Assembly: GCA_965153355.1 (NCBI GenBank)
Contig: OZ231127.1
Span: 71,920,001 to 71,984,000, forward strand
Direction of reading: 5' to 3'
Length of the DNA stretch: 64,000 nt
Source: Flaccisagitta enflata
Taxonomy: Eukaryota > Chaetognatha > Sagittoidea > Aphragmophora
This document shows, piece by piece, positions 43,593 to 54,237 of the stretch; position 1 is the stretch's first letter, and every line of letters begins with the position of its first letter. The notes under the pieces were generated by a model that saw only the letters and a program-made list of their open reading frames with translations, did not search any database and was not told the origin of the DNA. A program made the position numbers and the translations under genes.

Positions 43593-43795
43593 ATGTCTTT
43601 GGTAGTTTGGTAGTTATTTTCGATTAGACTAGAGAATGATGTTTGCTTAGTTTTGCTCAATGAAAAACAAGGAGTAATGCACGAAACTAGTCAATGGGGG
43701 CTTGCAAGGCCCTTTTCCATATTTTTTAGGTTTGGGTATAGTGAGGCATGTTGTTCCACTTGTCTTTCCAAATGCGATAATTATCTCTACTGCTA

Positions 43796-44170
43796 TTAAA
43801 ACAATATGGGCCCTTTGTCCTGATCAAGATTGAGCGCATCGGGGAAAGTACCTTCCGTTGATGCCATGCTGAATAGCGCCAGCATGTATCTCATGTGAAA
43901 ATGGTAATATGGCAAATATTCTTCCTCATAAAACGACGATGCCGCCAACTTAGTTTCCCAATCCAAACCACACACGCCGTGCATATTTCTCAAAAAATGG
44001 TCGTAAACACGAAATTGTCCAAATCGTTGCCACGATAGATCGTCGGCTCTCTGTTGGTATTTCATGGCTTGGTCCAAATTTTGAAGAATAACCTCCCTAA
44101 CGCCCTCACCTGCTGCTTTTAATTTGTCGTGGCAAACGGTTGCTGGCATCCCAGTTACAGATGCAAAACC
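43796..44170 (-). CDS. Membrane-protein gene, exon 5 (C-terminal)
   Basis: Acceptor TTCTGACTTCCAG at 44171. The frame is open for 124 codons to TAA at 43796, starting in phase 0, which matches the phase-0 donor of exon 4. The segment begins GFASVTGMPATVCHDKL, has an amphipathic stretch (LDQAMKYQQRADDLSWQRFG) and an acidic/aromatic part (SFYEEEYLPYYHFHMRYMLA), and is not membrane-spanning. It contains two Cys (VCHDK, VCGLD). An alternative donor (GAAG/GTACTT at about 43850) would drop the last 17 residues and imply another exon. No homology recognised. Confidence 0.7.
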   Translation of the reverse strand, partial: GFASVTGMPATVCHDKLKAAGEGVREVILQNLDQAMKYQQRADDLSWQRFGQFRVYDHFLRNMHGVCGLDWETKLAASSFYEEEYLPYYHFHMRYMLALFSMASTEGTFPDALNLDQDKGPILF

Positions 44171-44269
44171 CTGGAAGTCAGAAAAGAGCAAATGGGGAGC
44201 GGGTTAAATGGATGACTTTGAATTACAGATGTCTGTGTTTCTTTTACCGCCATTACTAGCAGAGGAAAG

Positions 44270-45154
44270 CGGATTGAGAGAAGAAGATTTCTTTGTAGTG
44301 GTTACAAGTGCACGTATTTTCAGAAGAGAAAACAGGAATTTTCGACCTGTTTCGCGAGACCACAATTTATTCATCACAGAGAATACACTTATTTCATTCT
44401 ATAAGCACCAAGTTTATAAGCACGCCCAGCCTCAAATATTTAAAAAATCTAAGCACAATGCTAAGCACGCTCTAGGCTGAGAATTTCTATTTAAAAAAAA
44501 AATTGGTGAAAAGAGTTAAAAATTTAAAAACAATATTGATATAAAGATTTTTTAATTCTTTGTTAGAATGTTTTAAAAATTTATAGTAATTTCAATGAGT
44601 AGAATTTACGCTTTAAAATGATTTCAGTAGGTTTTTATTCTAATACTTCAGTTTGTAAAAATACCTATGATCAGGCCCAACCTTCAATATATTCAGGATT
44701 TTTATATAGATAAAATAATTTCATTTCATGAAATTTTTTAAAAACATTTCTTATAAAATCTAATTATATGGATCTGATGCTTTGGTATGATTGTTAATTA
44801 TAATTTATGTCTGTAACAAATTATAAGTAAGCACTACAAAAGAATAATTTATCATAATATTGAATATCATTTTAAAAAAGTTTTTATTCAATCAAGATAC
44901 TTATATATCAATGAAAGATACTGTTATTATTCTATATTGAATATATTCTTTACTTTATTCTATTCTAAACTATATCCTATAGTATACTACACCTATACTA
45001 AATAAGACAATTGTACACCAATATGTGATAAGCACGCACTTAAGCACATTTAAGCCTTAAAAGTAAGATTTCGCTAAGCACGCTCAGCCTCAGCCGAAGA
45101 AGGTGCGTGCTTATAAAATGAAAAAATTGTAGGTTGAGAGAGAGACATTTATAG

Positions 45155-45192
<38 letters not shown>

Positions 45193-45335
45193 CTCTCTTG
45201 TCCCTCTCTCTCTCTCACCTTATTCTCTGTAATGGATGAACTGTGGTCTCGCAAAGGAGGTCAAAATTCCTGTTTTCTCTTCTGAAAATACATGCACTTG
45301 TAACTCATACAAAGAAATCTTCATTCAAATCAAAG
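44270..45335. mobile_element. Foldback/TIR element in the exon 4-5 intron
   Basis: About 115-bp arms: GAAGATTTCTTTGTAG...AGAAGAGAAAACAGGAATTT...CGCGAGACCACA at the left is inverted at 45225-45335. Subterminal words TAAGCACGCCCAGCCTC and their inverse recur inside both ends. The centre is very AT-rich (44480-45000). It starts 100 bp from exon 5. Confidence 0.65.
45155..45220. repeat. (GA)n and (CT)n short tracts
   Basis: GA tract 45159-45188 followed by a CT tract 45195-45218, part of the foldback interior, able to pair with each other. Confidence 0.85.
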
Positions 45336-46149
45336 ATGTTTGTCCTTTAAACAGCAACCCATTGCATTGATCGTTCATGTATTCATCTTCTCTTTTCTGG
45401 CGTTTTACACGATTCTTTTTCTAAATCTATGTGTCTGTCTGTCTTCCTATCATACCATATTTTTCGGGGCACTTGTTCCAATTTAGTCAATTTTACACTT
45501 CTTTGTTTATACTGTCATGCAACCACGTTTTTGTTAAGAGTAATTCGAGGCCTCCGATGTAGGCGATGCGTCGTTCGTTTGTAGATATTGACCTCAGATC
45601 ATAGATGTAAGTCCTTGTGAATTTTCATATTTCTCTTTTATATGCGGCCGGTCCGAAGGTAGTAACGGCATGAGCTCTAGCTTGAACTAATCTTCTTGAA
45701 TTTGTTCCTGAAAGATACCTTGGCATATGCACATAACTCTGTTGATCTCATTGACTAAAATTTTGAACTTCTTAGGGGCCCCTAGAGGCCCTAAAAAGAA
45801 GCCCTTCATGACAATTTAAAAAAAAAAAGTGGGGTTTATTTGATAGGAAATTGGTTGATTCGCCTAGATCCAAAATCTTGTAATTTTGCTTTTTTCAAAA
45901 AATCTAGAAAATTTTTTTGTCGGCCATATTTCAAAAGAAAGTTTAAAAATTCTCCTGGAATTTTTTTGATTTAATATGGTTCAAACAAATGCTCATAACT
46001 TCTAAAGTATTTGAGCCAGAACCTTGAAATTTGAAACGTGCATTATTGAAAGCGCTGAGCAGGTCCGTGCAAAAGATTGAGCTACTGACTGACCTAGGAA
46101 AATTTTCGAGTCAAGTCTATTCGTTTACCCTTTATTTCACTGGCAGTAC

Positions 46150-46423
46150 CTGCATACAAACTTCTTTCAATTCAGTTTCCATGTCCGGATGTTGTACTCC
46201 CCATTCTTTTTCCAAAGTCTTGCACATGGTATTTGCATCGCTGTCGTTCCAATACATGTATGCAAAGTAATGTTGACCACGAGCAACATAATGACAAACC
46301 ACCACCAATCCCATTAGTGAGAATAACATGAACAGGTAGACTTGATGATGAATCGACAAACAATAACCAAGCACCTCACGTAAACGCATGAATTTCAACC
46401 CCACCCAAAAGCCTGACCACAAC
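46150..46423 (-). CDS. Membrane-protein gene, exon 4
   Basis: 274 bp. Acceptor ATTTACCAG at 46424, preceded immediately by a (CT)n tract. Donor ATGCAG/GTACTG at 46150. One leading base completes the Arg codon split with exon 3, followed by 91 codons. It encodes LWSGFWVGLKFMRL, a strongly hydrophobic helix (YLFMLFSLMGLVVVCHYVA) and a polar tail ARGQHYFAYMYWNDSDANTM with Cys pairs (TMCKTL, EVCMQ). I read one transmembrane helix followed by the start of the C-terminal domain. Confidence 0.78.
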
Positions 46424-46432
46424 CTGGTAAAT

Positions 46433-46511
<79 letters not shown>
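46433..46511. repeat. (GA)n microsatellite next to the exon 4 acceptor
   Basis: Read on the gene strand it is (CT)n ending about 10 bp before CCAG, so it occupies the polypyrimidine-tract position. Confidence 0.95.
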
Positions 46512-46513
<2 letters not shown>

Positions 46514-46666
46514 GTTCTGAACGCATCACAAGAATGAAAAATCTTGTTTGCAGTGAAAATGACTTCATTCATCACAGATTTCCGAGTCCACTTTAACTTC
46601 AAGAGCCTAGGAGACAAGCTTTAAGTACTGCATTTCCTTCAAAATCAAGAGAAATGTTTTTTTGTA

Positions 46667-47159
46667 CAGTAGATGTCGTCTAGACTTGGAAATACAGGGG
46701 AGCTCATAACCTGAGCATCAGATATTTTACTGATATGATGTATAGACCTTAAGGGGTTGACGATGGGGTATGGCATCCCCCTACGGCTTACCCTAGGAAA
46801 AAAACTTTCAGTATAAAATTTAAGGATCAATCACTTTTTTTGCAGAATATCAGTTTCATCCATTTGCTTAAAGTGCAAAACCAATCTGGGATTCGAACCT
46901 GGAACCTTTGACTAAACAAACTGATCAAGATAAATCTGAAGTCAAGTGAGTTAACCACTAGACCAATTCCAGAAGCTGATTTAACAGAGCAAATTTGATT
47001 TAGTATATTCAAAAGAATTTTCTATTATCAGAGCTGCCATACCCCATCGTCAACCCTTTAGGACATAAGCATTATACACACACAGTTTCATTTCATTTGC
47101 ACAAATGGTAATGAGGATATGAGGGCCCCCATATTTCCAAGTATAGACGACATCTACTG
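46667..47159. mobile_element. pogo/Tc1-type element with about 110-bp TIRs
   Basis: CAGTAGATGTCGTCTAGAC at the left, GTATAGACGACATCTACTG at the right, flanked by TA on both sides. The arms contain TTGACGATGGGGTATGGCA / TGCCATACCCCATCGTCAA. The interior holds a tRNA-like segment. No transposase. It is intronic in the membrane-protein gene. Confidence 0.75.
46880..46965 (-). other. tRNA-like segment inside the TIR element
   Basis: On the minus strand GGTCTAGTGGTTAACTC resembles an A box/D arm, and GGTTCGAATCC about 50 nt downstream is a B-box consensus. The T stem pairs poorly and the acceptor stem is not evident, so it is a pseudo-tRNA or a tRNA-derived SINE fragment, not a functional tRNA call. 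Confidence 0.4.
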
Positions 47160-47240
47160 TAGTTTTGGAATAGAAGCAGCTGATATTCAAGCATTATATT
47201 GGACACCTAACATGGCGTTACTTGTCCCTTTCCCATTTTT

Positions 47241-47358
47241 AGGTGCGACAAAGTACCTCTATAACTGGCTGTGTCCGTCGGTCTGTCGGTCTGTCTGTTG
47301 GTAACGCATTCATTCGACGAACCACACGTCGCAATTTATTGGCTTACTTGGCCTTGTT
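47241..47358 (-). mobile_element. F2-family HINE, short complete copy
   Basis: AGGTGCGACAAAGTACCTCT hairpin, AACTGGCTGTGTCCG, (TCGGTCTGTC)n, GTAACGCATTCATTCGACGA, CACACGTCGCAATTTATTGG and ACTTGGCCTTGTT. Same 118-bp size as 461-578. Confidence 0.78.
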
Positions 47359-48170
47359 CATTAGTTCTCCACAGAGGAGATTGGGTTTCTCAAGTAACGG
47401 AAACGGAAATCTGTAATGGTGTAACTTCTTGGCCATACTAAAAGTCAATTTCTTTTTGTTCCGATGAAAACTGTCTAACTATGAAATAAATGACCAAATT
47501 CAACTCTTTTACAGACATTACCCTCCAGATGGGGAATCTGTCATAATACCGGTGACAAAAAAAGGAAAAAAAATCCGAACTGGCGTTTATTTCAATGTTA
47601 CCACTTCATAAGATCTTCCAAATAAGTCGTCGCTGGATTCTGTATCTTCATTCGTTTTAAAAGAGCATGAAATTGAAAATATCAAGTACGAGTCGTTTCT
47701 TCTAAAGTCATATTTGACAGTTGTCATCTTTAATTCAATGCAAAATCTAAGCAAATATGCTCTTTCCAAATGAAATCAATTCTCAAAGCTCTGCTTGGTG
47801 TCATCATCTAGAAAAATTCGAAGCTCTTTAAAAGGGTCACAGATTTCAACTCATTTTGTTGAACCAAAATGAGAAAAAAAATTGTATTACAAAGCACTGA
47901 TTGTTTTATGAAAACCAAGATCTATCTCTTGCAAGTTTCTGAACTGATTCTCTATGACATCACCGATATTCCTACATTCAGGTTCTTAGTTAATGCAGTT
48001 AGACAAAAACTGCAGTTCGGAATTTATTTATTTATTTTTTTTTGCCACCGTCATGTTGAAAAAATAGTGAAATCAAAACTAAAGACCTCACGGAGCGATT
48101 CCTATTTTGCCTTTCCACCCTCTAATTTCAACTTTGAAAAAGACTAAACTTGATTTTTATCGCGTTTTTT
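47359..48170. other. Intron sequence, no exon recognised
   Basis: Several short frames on both strands, none with a plausible acceptor/donor pair. Confidence 0.4.
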
Positions 48171-48446
48171 AGATGCGTCCTCGCATCTCTATAATAGGCT
48201 GTGTCCGTTGGTCGGTTGGTTGGTTGGTTGGTCGGTCGGTTAGTCGGTCGGTCGGTAATGCATTTATCAAAATCAAGCATTTTTTAAACAGAAAAGTGGT
48301 TCTACCCCAGTAAAATAAGCATATATCAAGTAATTAATTCATTCAATCAGTCATTCATTCACAAATGACATTCATCGTCATTCATAAAAAAAAACATTCA
48401 TCCATAAAAAATGTTGATTCAAAGAGGACGCATCGTTGGCCTACTT
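48171..48446 (-). mobile_element. F6-family HINE, split by the LINE
   Basis: AGATGCGTCCTCGCATCT hairpin, (GGTTGGTC)n, an (ATTC)n stretch, then AAAGAGGACGCATCGTTGGC and CTACTT at 48446. The expected terminus resumes at 53785 as ACTTGGCCTTGTT, so the LINE interrupts the last bases of this element. Confidence 0.75.
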
Positions 48447-51400
48447 CAAATCAAATCAAATCAAACAAGTTTATTTCCCAACATGAACAGTGGTTAAATA
48501 AGACAATATGCGTTATAGTCGGGGAGGACCAAACCTAGGCCCTGAATGTCTAGGTCTATCTATGTTACAATTTTCAAGTAAATTCTACGACGGGCTTGTT
48601 CTAAACGGCCCTCTTGGTACATGATAGCAAATGTTAAGTGAAATTCAAGTAGTGAAACACAAAAATAGGATAAATTACACACAAACGTACGAGTACGTTA
48701 AACAAGGAATAATTAACGAACGAAAATGGAATAAATAGATACAGGATGGTAAATGGTACCATTAAACGACAAATATGGAGTATGCTGGTCTAGATGTAAG
48801 GCCTCGATCTTCGCGACTTTTTTGCTTCAGATTTTTGGTTGATTGATGTCAAAGCCATGGGTTCCTGATGAAAAGGAGAAAAAGAAAAGCCAGAGAGAGC
48901 TCTGCCAAGGAGAATCCCCTACTCCCTAGAATAGCAACTCTGCGCAATCTGCTTAATTACAATTTTCTTTTACTTAGCAATGGTTATCATATAACTACTG
49001 AGGATCTGTCAAGAAAGAAGCATGAATAGGTGTTGTGCGCAGCTTTTCTATTTTTTTTCTGTGTCTTTATGATTCGGTTAAGGAACTAAAATGGAACAAG
49101 TATAGATATAGATATGCACATGATATACTTACTAGGAATTGATTGGAGAAGAAAACGTCTTAGTATAGTTACCTTTTGGGCTGATAAAAAAGAGGAGACC
49201 CTGCCAGAACACCATCTGAAGCAGAGGGAGTTCCTTTAGGCTACGGCAGGGGTAAAATCTGTCCTATCCAGGACGCCCCCAAGAGTGAGACGGACGTTTT
49301 GTGTAAGTTGCACAGGGGTTATACTCAAGGGGGGGAAACGATTCTGACTGTTTGTGGGCCAAAACGGCCCACAAACTGTCTTTTATGGGCGACCCCACAA
49401 GGAGTCAGTTGTCAGTTGTCAGTTGTCTTGTATGTGTAGGAAGTAAATAACTATAGATGGCTGGTAAAAAATCCCTGGCAAAACCTAACCTAGTAAGTCC
49501 CTATCCTAACTTAACCAAACCTGACCTAGTTAGCTCCTTTTAGGTATGGTGCCTATGGTCTCTACACCTGGGGTTATTGCAGTCAGTTTTATGATCGTAT
49601 CTATTCAAAATAGATTTTTTAAGATTTCTTTTAAAGAGAGGTTTTTGCTCAATTTTCCTTAGCTCTACCGGGGTATTATTCCAAAATGCTGGGGCCTTAG
49701 CACTAAAGCTGCTGGTTGCGGCTCGGGATTTAAAATAAGGTAGCCTGAGGTCCAGTGGGTTTTGGGCCTGCCCCCGTAGATTATAATCAATATTTGGCAT
49801 ACTGATGCGTGCAGCTATCATTTCGGGGGCTCTTTGATAGAAACAATTGTGAGTAAGCATAAGACATTGTTGCTCGTAAAGACCTGAAAATTTGAGGAGT
49901 CCCAGCTCTTTCATCCTGGGCTCTGTGTGTGCAGAGAAGTAGGACTTAGTGATCGTCCTGATGGCCCTCTTTTGGATTGTAATTATTCTTTTACTGTTTT
50001 GAGAGTTGCATCCTCCCCAAGCAGGAAGCCCATACAGAATATGCGGCTGAATGAATGAATGATACAACACTTTAAGGGTAGGGGCTGGGAGCACTTTTTT
50101 CACCCTGTTTATCATACTATTATTTCTTGATATCTTATTAGCCACGTTTGTACAATGTTTATCCCAGCTAAGAGTACTGTCTATTGCTATACCGAGGAAC
50201 GAAGCGTCATTGTCAACTGATAGAATTTCCCCATCAAGTAGGATATCTGATTGCTTGAAGTCATGGGGAAGTTTTTTCCTTCTGAATATGACAGCTTTAG
50301 TTTTTTTGGGATTCAGTTTTAGCTGATTTGCTTTAAAAAAGTCGTTAATGCACTTTAGTTCCTTGTTTAAAGCAGCTATCAGGTTTTCAAGATTATTCCC
50401 TTCTATGAGGAGGTTGGTGTCATCAGCGAAGATAACACACTTCAGTTCGGTAGCTGAGGGGAGGTCATTGATATACAAGAGGAATAAAAGAGGTCCTAAG
50501 ATACTGCCTTGGGGAACTCCAGTCTTCAAGGGTAGACAATTACTCTTATGGCCATTAAGATCCACATACTGAGTTTGGTTCTTTAAATATGAGTCAAACC
50601 ACATTAAAGCTGTACCACGGATACCATAGTGATCCAATTTACTGAGTAAAATGTCGTGATTTAAAGTATCAAACGCTTTACTGAGATCACAGAACACGCC
50701 AATTGCGTAATTTCCAGATTCAATGGTATTTTCAATATTCTTTATAAAGTCTAATGTAGCATGAGTAGTATTGTGACCAGCTCTGAAGCCATATTGAGAT
50801 TTAAACAGAATTTCATAGCGGACCAGAAACTCAAATACCTTGTTGTATATAAGGCGTTCTATGATTTTAGAAAAAATGGGTAGAAGAGCTATGGGTCTGT
50901 AATTTTCATACAACTGTTTATTGCCTTTTTGTTTATAAATGGGAATTACTCTAGCTATTTTGCCATGTTCTGGGAATATTCCTGTGCTCTGAGAGCAATT
51001 AACTAAGTGCGCTAGTACTGGGGCCATTATATCTACATCACTTAGAATGATATTTTGCTGAAATCCTGCAGAGTCTGTACTAGTTTTTGGGGTAAAGTTT
51101 TTGCAGACCTCTATAATATCACTATGTGAGACATCACTAAATAGGATGGAATTAGTGTTTCTCTTTGAATGTTTTTGTAGGTAAAATTGGGAATTGTTAG
51201 TAGGATTTCCAACACCTTCATTAGTTTCTACCCCAATTTTGGCATAATAGGCATTGAAATTTTCTGCATTAGTTTTAGGATCACTTATGATTTTTCCTTG
51301 GTAGTGGAAGTCAGTTGTTGTATCTTCTTTGTTACTAGCCTTGTTTGTTACCTGCTTGATAATTTTCCAATGTTTCTTTATATTGCCATAGCTGTCTTCG

Positions 51401-53784
51401 ATCTGTTTTCGAATATGTTCTCTCTCTGCTTTGCGAACTTTTGATACAATTTCATTTCTCAATTTTTTGTAGTCTTCACGTCTGTTCTTCTGTTTAGCTA
51501 GTCTGTCTCTTCTTCTTATGTCTGCTAGTATGTCCATTGTCATCCAGGGTTCTCGTTTAAAGCGATTAGACCCTCTTTTATATGCTTTCATTGATATTGT
51601 TGCATTATAATGACGGCCATATCTCTCTTGAATCATATCATATATCACATTAGGATCATGTTGTTCAAGAATATCATTCCAGTTTTCTTGCCTCAGTTTT
51701 TCCCTTCTTGCTACACTGTCTTGTTGGGTGAAGAAAGACTTAAGAATCATTTCTTTCTTATTTTTCTCAGTATTTTGTGTTTTTAAAATGGTAAATACTG
51801 GCAAATGATCAGTGTAACCACTGTTACCTGCCAGTTCCGTATCAATTATGCCACTTACAAGATGGATTTTGTCATCTTTTGTAAAAATATGATCAATCAG
51901 TGTTGCACTTTGTTTTTTAATTCTTGTTGGTCGAACTATCCTTGGCAATAGTTTATGGTTAATAACAAGGTCTAAATAGTTAGCTGTAGGTAGGTGGTTC
52001 TCATATTTTAATAAGTCTAAGTTAAGATCACCTGTCAATACTACTTCACTCTTACTCTTGTCAATCGATGTTAATAATTCTTCAAGCTCAGAGTTGAAGA
52101 GGTCGTAGCTTTGGCTGTTTGGAGGCCTATAGATAGCAGCTACTGATAAGTCTTTTTGGTAATTACTCTTTCCAGTTGAAATACAGTTCGATATTTGAAT
52201 GGTCAGATTCTCAAAAAGCTCTTCGGAAACAGTCAATTGATTAATAATCTTAACATTTCTGCTTAATTTTTCTGTCACAAATATCCCGACTCCACCTCCT
52301 TTTCTAGTTGATCGTTCTTTGTGGAAAAATTCATAGCCAGGTATAATGGATCGTAATTCGGCATCAGTATATCCAGCATTTGTTGTCTTTGTTAAGTGTG
52401 TTTCCACTACTACAATTATATCAGGTGTATTTTTGGGTGTTGAAATATTATGTATTAATAATTTTAACGATTGCAGTTTAGTCAGAAGGTTGGCAATATT
52501 GATTGATATTATTGTCAGGTTTTGCTGATTACTAAGATTCCTACTATTTGCTAAATCTAAAAATTCAGTTTCCGTATGATAAAGACTATCACTAAGTACA
52601 ATGTTCCCTGCCTCATCTTCGTCATCAGCATTTGAATAAATGTTGCAAAAGTTTTCTAAGTCATTGGCTATGACATCAGAGATAGCTAGCTCATCATCTA
52701 TCATCTAAAGGGGTGCTAGGGGAAGCTAGGCAAGGAAAACAATATTCTTATAAAAGCTGGGAAGTTAGGAGCTAAGCTCAACGGGTGCCCACAGGGAAAG
52801 TGATTATTGCCCTATTAAAGACCCTATTGACCAAAGACTCAACTTTACCGGGGATCATGTAGGATGTTAAATGATGACTGGGTGTTGTTGCTCGGGTCCT
52901 TGATGATGCTGCGATGCTGACGTGAAGTGTGTTGCTGGCATTGAATCCTGGCCAAAGGAATCGGGGAAGAAGTTCCACCGCGTTGGTGAAGGCTGGATAA
53001 GGGTAGGGTGAATGATTGATAGCATTGCCGCCTCCGGGGATTACCAAAACGCCAAAGCCTGTTTGGGGATAAAATCAAAAAATTGCTTGTGTAATAATAC
53101 ATACCTATGAAATGATGCTATAGGACATTGCCTTCTATTATTAATTTCCTAAGTTTCTCTGCATTGAAACGATATTTGTAGTAAAGAAAGGGCTACACCT
53201 GAATAATGTTAGTGACGAATGGAAGCAAATGATACTGTATACAAACCCATGCAGCCTCTATTGAGGACTGCATTGCAGGATGTAGCCCATGGGCGTAACA
53301 AGTTGTTCATGTTCATGGCATCTGTTTCTTTTTGCTTGTAGGGCGGGCTACCCGTTGTACATCAAGCTCCTTCAACGAAGATGCCTAAGCATTCCACATT
53401 TTTGTTTCCCAGAGCGAAGATATGCCGTTTTTATTAATACTGTTGTTGTTTTTTATTTTTTATTGTTGCTGTTGATTTCGTCGCAGGTGTTGGTTTGTAT
53501 TTTGGGGTAAAATGTTTTTAGCTAATGTTTTTATTGTTTTAAAACAACACTTTTTTTGTTTCAAATCAAAATCGCTGAGGCCGCGTGATTCTCCGTATCC
53601 CCCTCCCATAGAAATGCATGGGAGGAAGGAGCAAAAATGCTTCAGCAGCTGTAAAAAAGTCAATGCGGGCCAGCTGCAGACTCGGCGAGATTTAATCCCA
53701 AGGAAATTCGCAGGGAAAAAAAAAAATCAGGAGCTCCGTGTTGTTCTCTCGATCTCGATCTCGATCTCGATCTCGATCTCGATC
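48447..53784 (-). mobile_element. Full-length non-LTR retrotransposon (Jockey/CR1-like)
   Basis: 5.3-kb LINE reading right to left. The 5' end at about 53784 begins with GATCGA tandem repeats. The long 5' region (52705-53784) lacks a gag-like ORF1. One intact ORF (49540-52704) is followed by about 1.1 kb of 3' UTR and a TTTGA-repeat tail instead of poly(A). Both sides carry ACTT (48443-48446 and 53785-53788), a 4-bp target duplication inside an F6 HINE. It lies in the 7.6-kb intron between exons 3 and 4 of the membrane-protein gene, in sense orientation. Confidence 0.85.
49540..52704 (-). CDS. LINE polyprotein: APE endonuclease and reverse transcriptase
   Basis: Intact 1054-codon frame. Residues about 65-305 form an apurinic-type endonuclease: IIVVVETHLTK carries the catalytic Glu near 100, VVLTGDLNLDLL near 223, and GYTDHLPVF near 297 is the SDH-type catalytic motif with Thr replacing Ser. 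Residues about 580-830 are the reverse transcriptase: NYRPIALLPIFSKIIERL, DLSKAFDTLNHDILL, GVPQGSILGPLLFLLYINDL and the catalytic FADD box at about 759-762. No RNase H domain follows. The C-terminus has CNNPRCRDHRHH, a possible zinc-binding motif. It primes reverse transcription at nicked target DNA. Clade (CR1, Daphne, Crack or related) needs a tree. Confidence 0.92.
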   Translation of the reverse strand: MIDDELAISDVIANDLENFCNIYSNADDEDEAGNIVLSDSLYHTETEFLDLANSRNLSNQQNLTIISINIANLLTKLQSLKLLIHNISTPKNTPDIIVVVETHLTKTTNAGYTDAELRSIIPGYEFFHKERSTRKGGGVGIFVTEKLSRNVKIINQLTVSEELFENLTIQISNCISTGKSNYQKDLSVAAIYRPPNSQSYDLFNSELEELLTSIDKSKSEVVLTGDLNLDLLKYENHLPTANYLDLVINHKLLPRIVRPTRIKKQSATLIDHIFTKDDKIHLVSGIIDTELAGNSGYTDHLPVFTILKTQNTEKNKKEMILKSFFTQQDSVARREKLRQENWNDILEQHDPNVIYDMIQERYGRHYNATISMKAYKRGSNRFKREPWMTMDILADIRRRDRLAKQKNRREDYKKLRNEIVSKVRKAEREHIRKQIEDSYGNIKKHWKIIKQVTNKASNKEDTTTDFHYQGKIISDPKTNAENFNAYYAKIGVETNEGVGNPTNNSQFYLQKHSKRNTNSILFSDVSHSDIIEVCKNFTPKTSTDSAGFQQNIILSDVDIMAPVLAHLVNCSQSTGIFPEHGKIARVIPIYKQKGNKQLYENYRPIALLPIFSKIIERLIYNKVFEFLVRYEILFKSQYGFRAGHNTTHATLDFIKNIENTIESGNYAIGVFCDLSKAFDTLNHDILLSKLDHYGIRGTALMWFDSYLKNQTQYVDLNGHKSNCLPLKTGVPQGSILGPLLFLLYINDLPSATELKCVIFADDTNLLIEGNNLENLIAALNKELKCINDFFKANQLKLNPKKTKAVIFRRKKLPHDFKQSDILLDGEILSVDNDASFLGIAIDSTLSWDKHCTNVANKISRNNSMINRVKKVLPAPTLKVLYHSFIQPHILYGLPAWGGCNSQNSKRIITIQKRAIRTITKSYFSAHTEPRMKELGLLKFSGLYEQQCLMLTHNCFYQRAPEMIAARISMPNIDYNLRGQAQNPLDLRLPYFKSRAATSSFSAKAPAFWNNTPVELRKIEQKPLFKRNLKKSILNRYDHKTDCNNPRCRDHRHHT

Positions 53785-53797
53785 ACTTGGCCTTGTT
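53785..53797 (-). mobile_element. Terminal piece of the LINE-split F6 HINE
   Basis: ACTTGGCCTTGTT restores the HINE end CCTACTTGGCCTTGTT once the LINE and one ACTT are removed. Confidence 0.65.
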
Positions 53798-53905
53798 ATT
53801 GCGCACAATGGGGTAAAAGGGCAAGGTTAGAATCACTTTGAGAATCCTGAAATTTTGGCTTAAACCTTTAGAAGTTAACTGACTAATTAGCTCGCCAATC
53901 TTTAG

Positions 53906-54028
53906 AGGTGCGATAAAGCACCTCTTTAACTGGCTGCGTCGGTCGGTCGGTCGGTCGGTTGGTCTGTTGGGTAACGCATTCGTTTGACGATCCACACGTC
54001 GCACCTTATTGGCCTACTTGGCCTTGTT
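53906..54028 (-). mobile_element. F2-family HINE 11 bp from the exon 3 donor
   Basis: AGGTGCGATAAAGCACCTCT hairpin, (GTCGGTCGGTCG)n, GTAACGCATTCGTTTGACGA, CCACACGTCGCACCTTATTG, GCCTACTTGGCCTTGTT ending 54028. The exon 3 donor begins at 54039, so only 11 intronic bases separate them. Confidence 0.82.
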
Positions 54029-54039
54029 TACAACTGTAC

Positions 54040-54237
54040 CTTACAACGAATGTGAATCCATCATGCTTGGGACTCAGTTTCCTTTTGATCAGTTCCACTC
54101 CTGTTACGGCCCCGTAGGGTGTTTTTATTGCCGTCATTAACCACAAAACCAAGTCAACAATGCAAATGAGGGACATGAGCAACGCGAATGAATATCCGAA
54201 AATGTATTCGGCGTTGGTCGGTTTCTGTGCCCAAAAC
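54040..54237 (-). CDS. Membrane-protein gene, exon 3
   Basis: 198 bp. Acceptor CTTAATTAAG at 54238, donor GTTGTAAG/GTACAG at 54040. One leading base completes Arg with exon 2 and two trailing bases pass to exon 4, so phases agree both ways. It encodes FWAQKPTNAEYIFGY, a long hydrophobic segment (SFALLMSLICIVDLVLWLM) and a polar loop KTPYGAVTGVELIKRKL...HDGFTFVV. Normal codon use. No family recognised. Confidence 0.8.

Noticed and set aside
46880-46965. Functional tRNA gene
   Set aside because: A and B box-like words exist but the T stem is mispaired and no acceptor stem closes, so it is listed only as tRNA-like.
52778-53047. 89-codon frame in the LINE leader as an ORF1
   Set aside because: Short, no gag, zinc-knuckle, PHD or RRM feature, and overlapped by a second frame of similar length. 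More likely 5' UTR.
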